Positions 1-5,064 of a stretch of DNA of 7,656 bases are shown piece after piece (the first letter of the stretch is position 1; the number at the start of each line of letters is the position of its first letter). The DNA lies in contig JACQGJ010000257.1 in the NCBI GenBank assembly GCA_016199605.1, positions 1 to 7,656 on the forward strand. The letters are read 5' to 3'. The translations under genes and the position numbers were made by a program. A model generated the notes under the pieces. The model was given only the letters and a program-made list of their open reading frames with translations. It had not been told where the DNA came from and did not search any database. Origin of the DNA: Armatimonadota bacterium (GTDB taxonomy: Bacteria > Armatimonadota > Abditibacteriia > CG2-30-59-28).

Positions 1-116
1 GCGAGCCCCAGTCTTGCCGCGCCGACAGAGGCTCGAGGTCCGACAGGGGAACTGTTTGTCCTTTCGTCGAGTCCTTCGCGAAGACCTGCCTTGTTGAAAA
101 GCCGATTGCCACCAGC

Positions 117-165
117 GCACAAAGACACCAGAAGAAGCACTGGACCTCTTGGTATCTCTTTGTGC
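117..165. repeat. Imperfect hairpin, possible dispersed-repeat or MITE-like remnant
   Basis: The arms GCACAAAGA (117-125) and TCTTTGTGC (157-165) are perfect inverted copies. Just inside them, ACCAGAAG (127-134) pairs with CTCTTGGT (146-153) with one wobble and one mismatch, leaving an 11-nt loop. The structure lies downstream of the glycosidase-like gene and could act as an RNA end structure. It could equally be a fragment of a dispersed repeat. I infer the second from memory: 'CACGAAGACACAAAGG'-type sequences recur in intergenic regions of many environmental genomes. Confidence 0.4.
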
Positions 166-180
166 CTTTGTGTCTTCGTG
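157..180. repeat. Three tandem 8-bp units (TCTTTGTG/CCTTTGTG/TCTTCGTG)
   Basis: Three consecutive octamers TCTTTGTG (157-164), CCTTTGTG (165-172) and TCTTCGTG (173-180) differ at one position or two. On the minus strand they read CACGAAGA, CACAAAGG, CACAAAGA. The first unit is also the right arm of the hairpin at 117-165. The arrangement is visible directly. Its function is unknown, and an origin as a dispersed intergenic repeat is an inference. Confidence 0.55.
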
Positions 181-218
181 GTTGCTGCTGCTGTATTTCC
201 GCTCTCATCTTCTGACCC

Positions 219-3203
219 TCATTCCCCTGCGGAATCAATGAACACCCCTGAAACCACCGCGTTGTAACCAGCAAGCTTCCGAACCTGAACCGTCACCGGG
301 CCTGTCACTTCCCACTTCAGGTAGACGCCGCTGTCGGTTTCCGGCTTCGACGCCCTGGCACCGCTCAAACGGGCCCCCATGTCGTCAGTCAAAACAACTT
401 CCATCTCCCGCCCATTGTGATCGTAGTCCAGCAGGTAGAGCGTCAGGCGGAGGGGCTTCCCGTCCGGTGGAGTGAGCGCGAAGAGGATCTCGTTTACGTC
501 GTGCCAACAGGCGGCGCGCGGCTGTCCGGCAGTTGTTCCGGGTCGGTCGACGACTCGCGCATCCTCCACTCCGTCGGCCCAGACACACTCGGAAGCATTG
601 GTCACCTGAAGTCCATAGCCGTTCTGTTCAGTCGATACGCTCGTTACACCCGCGAGCCACGCGGCGCGAGAGCCGTACTTTCCCTTCCACTTGCCTCCGC
701 TGGATACGTCCTTCGATTCGAGGCGGGCCTTGGTCTCGGGCACTTCCCGGAGTGGTCGCCACTGGAGCGGCAGCACGAGGTCCCGAGTCGTGCTGGTTGA
801 AGCCACTGAACAGCCCGGTGTCCATTCTGCAACGATGTAGCGTTTGCCGTCCGCAAGCTCCACGTTGAATTGTATGCGCTCAGGGAAAAGCCAGGTGCCT
901 TCGTCCCCGGCGTGCAGCCGAAGGGTTGGGGGTGTCTTCGGCAGGGCCGAGCTGTGGCAGGTCACCGGGAACGATCCAAAGCTGTCCGTTATCCGACCGA
1001 CCTCTCTGCCGTCCACGTAAACAGTCACGAGACCGGAAGCGCCGAATTGCATGCCCTTGATCTTCAGGACTGCCTTTGTGAGGCCCGAGAGCAAAGACGG
1101 CTTGGCGACAGGTTCTGTAGGAGCCGCACCCACGTGTGGTGGGAAGAGACGGTCTCGGGTTTGCGCGATGCGCTCGGACTCTTTATCGGCGAGGTCCGGT
1201 TCAGGTCCTCTGCCGAAGACAACCACCGAAGCGGTCGCGTGATGGTCAAGGGCGACACGAGCCATGCCGCCTCTCCTGATCACCGCCGCGCAATAGGGAG
1301 GTACGTCAGCGGAGTAGACGTGCGCCCAGGCCAGCTTCGCCGCGTCGGGGACTCGAAGTGTCACCGCGACCGATTCGGTAGCGTCTGTTCGGCGCGACAG
1401 GAACCGCACTCTCGAAGTTACGGGAGCGACGTAGTGCCCCGCGCCGTTGACAAAGAGATTGACGTCATTCGCACCGGTGACGGAGACGCAGTGAGGCAGA
1501 AGTACCTGCCGCTTTCCGAGGAGAGTCTCGAACAGCGGTGCGTAGATTTCCAGCAGGTCGGCGGCGCGAGGGCTGGCCCCCTGCTGCGAGATGGGAAACT
1601 CATGCGCGATCATCTGCGGGAACAGCGCGATCTGAAGCCGCTGCTTGAGCTGCGCCTCGAACCCCAACAGGTCACCGTTGTACGGCTTTTGCTGCTCCCA
1701 CGCCGAGGCCGGCCGCAGGGGAATCAGGTAGCGCTGAGCCAGATAGTCGCTCTCGTGACAGGAGCCATCGACATCCCGCAAGACCTCCACCCGCCAGAAT
1801 TGATTCACGAAAACACGCTTGCCAGCCGAATGGCTGAGTCGGCAGACCGCTCGCACCGCCTCGCCGACGGGCAAGGCCATGTTCTCCGCGGGTCTGTCGC
1901 CAATCATGGTCAGGTCGTCCTGATGGCCGTAGTCGTAGACGCTGGCCCAATCCAGGCGGTCGATGACGAAGCCGTCAAGCTCCGGCAGGCGAGTCAGGTG
2001 CCGTCGGACCTGCTCTTGCAGAAACGGCCAGAGCGAGTACCGGCTCCCGGCGTTCATCGCCATCGCCCCTTCCCAGGTGGGGATCGGTTGCCCCTGATCG
2101 TTCTTCATCAAGGCATCGGCGAACTTCTCCCTGAGAATCTGTTCGGCTCTCGCTGCGTCTCCCCCCTTCCCTCCCATCCCGCCATACTCCGTCACGTTGA
2201 AGTAGGCGTAGGTCCCGAGGTCATGCTCGTGCATCTCCTTGACGAAGGTGTTGATCTTGTCGTCGCTCATCTTCTGGCCCAGCTTCCACCACTTGGCATA
2301 CGTGTAAGGCTCCCATTCCTTCTCCTCCGGAAGGTACTCGCCCAGATGCGTGAACCAGAAGCTCGACCAAAGGTAGCGTACATGCTGCCGAGACATTTCT
2401 TCGAAGTCGGGATGATCGTGGACGTGGTGATACCAGAAAGCCCCCTCGAAATCGCCACGGGGAAGAGGCGGGTTGAAGTAGGCGGGAAACAAGTCGCTGT
2501 ACGTCCTGAGCACGCTTCGGTAGTCCGCCTCATGTGCAAACAGAAGGAGACTCAGAGCGGAGGGCTTGCCTCCACCCATCCCGCGATGCCCGAGGGTGAG
2601 CCGCAAGGTTTTGCCCTCGCTCCATTCCACCTGAAGATGCGGAATGTTGGCGTCAGCGGGAAGGGCAAAGGTGAGGGCGCTGTCGGTCTTTGGGTCGAAG
2701 ACGCTCACCAGCGGCAGGACGTAGGCGTTGCCCGACCAATCGCAGTTGGCGTAGGGCGGGGGTCTGAAAGTCGGATAAGCCGATACCTCCGTCACGCCAC
2801 GGTCAGTCGGCGTAGAGACACTCAGTTCAGAGGAGAGGAGAGGAAAGTCCAGGAGAACTTCGTGCCCGGTGCGCTTCCCCTCAGTCGTGAGACTCATTTC
2901 CCAGGTCAGGGCTGTTGCCCCACTTTTCCACCGATGAGCAACGGTGAACCTCGAGGGAGCTGAAGAAACCGTGGAAGTTGTCCCTGTGACCTCATTGCGG
3001 ATCTGCAGGCCCACGGCGCCGCGAAGCCAGGAACGACGCTTTCCATTCACGATCGTCTCGAGGCGGTCCGGCAGACCAGTGGTCTTGTTTAGTCCGACAA
3101 AGAGGCGTTTGCCCTCAATAGATTTCATCGTGTCAGGGCTTCCCGTAGACGGACGGCTGATCAACGCAGTCATTAGAACAGCGAAGAATCTGGCTCGGTT
3201 CAT
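219..3203 (-). CDS. Secreted glycoside-hydrolase-like protein with TIM-barrel core and C-terminal beta-sandwich
   Basis: This is probably an exported polysaccharide-active enzyme of 994 residues; its substrate cannot be read from sequence. A short N-terminal signal (basic RAR, then FFAVLMTALI, about residues 4-14) leads into a beta-rich domain (about 25-225). An aromatic-rich domain (about 250-565) resembles clan-D/GH36-type or 'DUF6259'-type TIM barrels. The segment DGFVIDRLDW (about 410-419) ends a predicted strand and puts D415 where retaining alpha-glycosidases carry the nucleophile. HESD (about 483-486) is a candidate acid position. A small beta domain follows (about 566-665), then another beta module (about 700-815). 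The last domain (about 835-991) has the motifs KWKGKYG, LYLLDYDHNGRE and YNAVVSGVF, familiar to me as a carbohydrate-binding-like module in Planctomycetota, Verrucomicrobiota and Armatimonadota proteins. The start ATG at 3201-3203 was preferred to the adjacent GTG (3204-3206); GGGGTGAG lies just upstream. The gene abuts the araH stop, so coupled translation is likely. Family name and catalytic residues are inference. Confidence 0.85.
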   Translation of the reverse strand: MNRARFFAVLMTALISRPSTGSPDTMKSIEGKRLFVGLNKTTGLPDRLETIVNGKRRSWLRGAVGLQIRNEVTGTTSTVSSAPSRFTVAHRWKSGATALTWEMSLTTEGKRTGHEVLLDFPLLSSELSVSTPTDRGVTEVSAYPTFRPPPYANCDWSGNAYVLPLVSVFDPKTDSALTFALPADANIPHLQVEWSEGKTLRLTLGHRGMGGGKPSALSLLLFAHEADYRSVLRTYSDLFPAYFNPPLPRGDFEGAFWYHHVHDHPDFEEMSRQHVRYLWSSFWFTHLGEYLPEEKEWEPYTYAKWWKLGQKMSDDKINTFVKEMHEHDLGTYAYFNVTEYGGMGGKGGDAARAEQILREKFADALMKNDQGQPIPTWEGAMAMNAGSRYSLWPFLQEQVRRHLTRLPELDGFVIDRLDWASVYDYGHQDDLTMIGDRPAENMALPVGEAVRAVCRLSHSAGKRVFVNQFWRVEVLRDVDGSCHESDYLAQRYLIPLRPASAWEQQKPYNGDLLGFEAQLKQRLQIALFPQMIAHEFPISQQGASPRAADLLEIYAPLFETLLGKRQVLLPHCVSVTGANDVNLFVNGAGHYVAPVTSRVRFLSRRTDATESVAVTLRVPDAAKLAWAHVYSADVPPYCAAVIRRGGMARVALDHHATASVVVFGRGPEPDLADKESERIAQTRDRLFPPHVGAAPTEPVAKPSLLSGLTKAVLKIKGMQFGASGLVTVYVDGREVGRITDSFGSFPVTCHSSALPKTPPTLRLHAGDEGTWLFPERIQFNVELADGKRYIVAEWTPGCSVASTSTTRDLVLPLQWRPLREVPETKARLESKDVSSGGKWKGKYGSRAAWLAGVTSVSTEQNGYGLQVTNASECVWADGVEDARVVDRPGTTAGQPRAACWHDVNEILFALTPPDGKPLRLTLYLLDYDHNGREMEVVLTDDMGARLSGARASKPETDSGVYLKWEVTGPVTVQVRKLAGYNAVVSGVFIDSAGE

Positions 3204-3206
3204 CAC

Positions 3207-4181
3207 TCACCCCACAGACCTTTGTTTAACCCGGTCGAGCAACACCGCTGCCAGAAGGATCGCGCCGCTGGCGACGTACTGGTAGAAGGTGGGGATGTTG
3301 AGCAGGTTCATCGCGTTCTGGACCGTTCCCATGATGAGAGCGCCGACTACCACGGCGAGGATGGTCCCCACGCCGCCGGTCAAGGATACACCGCCCAACA
3401 CACACGCCGAGATGACTTGAAGCTCAAGTCCCTGAGCGGTGTTGGGCTGGCCGCTGGACATGCGTGAAGCGAGGACCACCCCGGCAAACCCCGCCATGAG
3501 GCCCTGAAGCGTAAAGATGATGATCTTGGTGCGTACCACCGCGATCCCCGCGAGCTTCGCTGCCTCGCGGTTCCCCCCGATGGCCAGGGCGTTGCGGCCG
3601 AAGATGGTCTTGTGCAGCAACAGGCCGAAAACGACGAAGCACCCGATCATGATCCACACCGGAGTCGGGACCCCCAGGAAGCTTGTGGTGCCCAGAGTGT
3701 AGAAGCCGTCCTCCTCGACGCCCACCGCTTTCCCGTCCGAGACGATGAAGGACAAGCCGCGGACAATCTGCATGGTTGCCAGGGTCGTGATGAGAGCGTT
3801 GATGCCGAGGCGCGCGATAACGACGCCGTTGACGAGGCCCACCAGGCCTCCTGCGAGGACCCCCGCGGCGACTCCCTCTATCACATTGTGGGTACGGTTC
3901 ACCATCACAACGGCCAGCACACCCGACAACGCCACCACAGAGCCAACCGACAGATCGAAGTCACCCGAGGCGAGGCAGAACAACATCGTACAGGCGATGA
4001 TGCCGACAGTGGCGACGGAAAGGCTAAGCCCCCTCATGTTCTCCCAACTGAGGAAGCTGCGCACGAAGACCGACACCAGGGCGAAGAGCACGAGGAACAC
4101 CACCAGCATACCGGTGCTGTCCCAGAGGGATTTCAGGAACGCGCGCAACTCTCCTCTACCCGCCTCCTGCGAGCGATTCAT
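3207..4181 (-). CDS. araH: AraH-type L-arabinose/monosaccharide ABC transporter permease
   Basis: This is the inner-membrane permease subunit of a periplasmic-binding-protein-dependent sugar ABC importer (RbsC/XylH/AraH family, BPD_transp_2). With 324 residues it is close to the roughly 328 of E. coli AraH and aligns from memory along its whole length. Shared blocks include CLASGDFDLSV (about 69-79), INALITTLATMQIVRGL (about 127-143), SDGKAVG (about 148-154), GRNALAIGGN with EAAKLAGI (about 195-213), the RTKIIIF and SRMSSGQP segments, VISACVLGGVSLTGG and NAMNLLNI. About ten hydrophobic segments are visible. ATG at 4179-4181 is preferred to GTG at 4185-4187 because AGAGG lies 5 nt before the ATG but runs directly into the GTG. 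The partner genes araF and araG are absent: upstream is an unrelated prepilin gene, downstream the abutting glycosidase-like gene. Arabinose specificity is inferred from similarity; another pentose or galactose is possible. Confidence 0.93.
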   Translation of the reverse strand: MNRSQEAGRGELRAFLKSLWDSTGMLVVFLVLFALVSVFVRSFLSWENMRGLSLSVATVGIIACTMLFCLASGDFDLSVGSVVALSGVLAVVMVNRTHNVIEGVAAGVLAGGLVGLVNGVVIARLGINALITTLATMQIVRGLSFIVSDGKAVGVEEDGFYTLGTTSFLGVPTPVWIMIGCFVVFGLLLHKTIFGRNALAIGGNREAAKLAGIAVVRTKIIIFTLQGLMAGFAGVVLASRMSSGQPNTAQGLELQVISACVLGGVSLTGGVGTILAVVVGALIMGTVQNAMNLLNIPTFYQYVASGAILLAAVLLDRVKQRSVG

Positions 4182-4185
4182 CGGC

Positions 4186-4193
4186 ACCTCTCA
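4186..4193 (-). promoter_or_regulatory. araH ribosome binding site
   Basis: The minus strand reads GAGAGGTG followed by CCG and the ATG. AGAGG is spaced about 5 nt from ATG 4181, a normal Shine-Dalgarno distance. For the alternative GTG at 4187 the same element would be in direct contact with the start codon, so this site decides the start. Confidence 0.6.
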
Positions 4194-4201
4194 AGTTGGT
4201 T

Positions 4202-4244
4202 TGGTGTAACGACATGGGCCAGTGGAGTATTATCCGCTACACCA
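4202..4244 (-). promoter_or_regulatory. 10-bp inverted repeat in the araH leader
   Basis: The plus-strand arms TGGTGTAACG (4202-4211) and CGCTACACCA (4235-4244) are inverted copies at 9 of 10 positions. In the araH-sense RNA the remaining position is a G-U pair, so a full 10-bp stem can form around a 23-nt loop. The stem begins where a transcript from the -10 candidate at 4252-4260 should start and ends about 10 nt before the ribosome binding site. It could be an RNA leader hairpin protecting the 5' end or gating translation. It could also be a split operator for a sugar-responsive regulator, with arm centres about 33 bp (three helical turns) apart. The structure is seen; its role is inferred. 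Confidence 0.5.
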
Positions 4245-4251
4245 CCCCGAA

Positions 4252-4260
4252 AGTATAGCA
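4252..4260 (-). promoter_or_regulatory. Extended -10 promoter candidate for araH
   Basis: The minus strand reads TGCTATACT, matching the extended -10 form TGnTATAAT at all but one position. No good -35 hexamer lies 17 nt upstream (CGTGTG), which is tolerated by extended -10 promoters. A start site about 7 nt downstream would fall near 4245, leaving a leader of about 60 nt before the araH ATG. This supports araH and the glycosidase-like gene forming their own transcription unit. Housekeeping sigma-factor preference in this lineage is assumed. Confidence 0.45.
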
Positions 4261-4294
4261 TACGCCCAACGATACACACGTCTCTCTCGCGATC

Positions 4295-4320
4295 GGGGGG
4301 TCAGGCAAATGGGGGGTCAG
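4295..4320. repeat. Direct repeat of GGGGGGTCAG
   Basis: Two exact 10-bp copies, at 4295-4304 and 4311-4320, are separated by 6 nt. The second copy continues into ATCTTCTTTTGTCAA. G-rich GGGGTCAG sequences joined to such a tail remind me of short intergenic repeats associated with REP/RAYT-type elements, but no transposase is present here and the resemblance is from memory. Confidence 0.4.
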
Positions 4321-4376
4321 ATCTTCTTTTGTCAATGAACTCGTCGCCAACCCAGCTTTGGGGATTGATGCCATCG

Positions 4377-4394
4377 GGAACCGGACCCGGTTCC
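4377..4394. repeat. Perfect 8-bp inverted repeat with 2-nt centre
   Basis: GGAACCGG (4377-4384) and CCGGTTCC (4387-4394) flank AC. As RNA it would form a 7-bp stem with a 4-nt loop. It lies about 150 nt downstream of the prepilin stop on the same transcript. No U-run follows on either strand, so it is not a standard intrinsic terminator; it could stabilise an RNA 3' end or bind a protein. Confidence 0.5.
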
Positions 4395-4542
4395 TCGACG
4401 GCCGGCAGGTCAGGGGCGATCAACGCAAGGCCGCGCGCGGTACTGCTGGCATGTGCTTGCATCGAAGGGAACCTCGCGTGCTTGGAGCGCGGGGATGAGA
4501 TAGCGGCTTTCGAACGTGGTGTACCGAGTCGCCGGCCTGCCG

Positions 4543-5043
4543 TCACTTGACGTGGCCGTCGCAATACAGGCGATTCGCGCCCTTTGTGTGCCAGGAGGAG
4601 CTGAAGTCAGCAACCACCACGTATCTCGAAGGTTCCGTGTTGAAGGGCGAGTCAATCGACTGCGCCGGCATGCCCGGAGTGAGGAGTTGCAGTCCGTAGT
4701 CGTAACTCGTTCCCTCCGTTTGCCATTTGGCGTCCAGGTCGCTGGGGCATCGAAACAACTCCTGGTTCTTGACATAGGGATTGAGCACGGTGACGATGCC
4801 CGGCGGTCCGTCCACCGACGGAGTGGAGTAAACAAGAGGCAGCAATCCGTCGGAGTCGTCCGTGTACATCTGAAGCGCCAGCCCAATCTGTCGCAGGTTG
4901 GACGAACACCGAGTCTTCCGCGCCTGCCCCCGAGCCCTGGAGAAGACGGGGAAGAGTATTGCTGCCAGGATCGCGATGATGGTGATCACGATCAGTAATT
5001 CGATGAGGGTGAAACCGCGGGTTCGAACACAAGGCTTCTTCAT
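4543..5043 (-). CDS. Type IV prepilin/pseudopilin-like protein with H-X9-DG motif
   Basis: This is a 166-residue inner-membrane-inserted pilin or pseudopilin precursor. The N terminus MKKPCVRTRG ends in the glycine cut by prepilin peptidase, followed by FTLIELLIVITIIAILAAI. Cleavage after G10 leaves methylatable F11 at +1 and E15 at +5. The hydrophobic helix (about 11-33) leads into CSSNLRQIGLALQMYTDD, then CPSD (99-102). H152 and D162-G163 form the prepilin-processing-associated H-X9-DG motif, so the protein belongs to the DUF1559-like group that expands in Planctomycetota, Armatimonadota and relatives. ATG 5043 is 21 bp past the stop of the STN-domain gene, so co-transcription is likely; the ribosome binding site is weak (GAAGAGA). 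The protein ends right after DGHVK, where relatives usually continue with Trp and a short tail. The exact partner machine is unknown. Confidence 0.92.
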   Translation of the reverse strand: MKKPCVRTRGFTLIELLIVITIIAILAAILFPVFSRARGQARKTRCSSNLRQIGLALQMYTDDSDGLLPLVYSTPSVDGPPGIVTVLNPYVKNQELFRCPSDLDAKWQTEGTSYDYGLQLLTPGMPAQSIDSPFNTEPSRYVVVADFSSSWHTKGANRLYCDGHVK

Positions 5044-5064
5044 GGGTGATTTCTCTTCGTCTGT

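Larger units (their letters stand above)
1..218. other. Gene-free 3' flank of the glycosidase-like gene
   Basis: No coding region is supported here. The stretch follows the TGA stop of the minus-strand gene that ends at 219. It contains the imperfect hairpin at 117-165 and the 8-bp tandem repeat at 157-180 (both listed separately), a near-palindrome around TTCGCGAA at 74-81, and a (GCT)n-like run just before 195. I do not see a hairpin followed by a T-run on either strand, so a classical intrinsic terminator is not evident. Confidence 0.6.
4182..4542. other. Gene-free region between prepilin and araH
   Basis: This 361-bp stretch carries no convincing gene. It holds, in order of minus-strand transcription, the possible remnant of a longer prepilin tail (to 4414), the perfect hairpin at 4377-4394, a doubled GGGGGGTCAG, an extended -10 promoter candidate, a leader inverted repeat and the araH ribosome binding site. 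Short open frames run through it (for example minus strand 4301-4564), but they start inside the prepilin gene, have no ribosome binding site and show no family I recognise. Confidence 0.6.

Noticed and set aside
870..2963. Long open frame (697 codons) on the plus strand opposite the glycosidase-like gene
   Set aside because: It is in codon register antisense to a clearly coding gene, where stops would require TTA, CTA or TCA codons that are rare in GC-rich genes. The translation is rich in Arg, His and Val with no domain or signal I recognise.
4543..4545. UGA read as tryptophan at the end of the prepilin
   Set aside because: TGA serves as the stop in araH and the glycosidase-like gene, and Trp is encoded by TGG throughout, so an alternative code is not supported.
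3612..4550. 312-codon plus-strand open frame across araH and the spacer
   Set aside because: It is antisense to araH, with His/Glu/Gln-rich text typical of reversed membrane-protein codons. It lacks a ribosome binding site and a recognisable family.
4301..4564. Possible small minus-strand gene between prepilin and araH
   Set aside because: It starts inside the prepilin gene with no ribosome binding site. The text is Pro/Arg-rich and its end is formed by the GGGGGGTCAG repeat, so it is more likely a chance frame.
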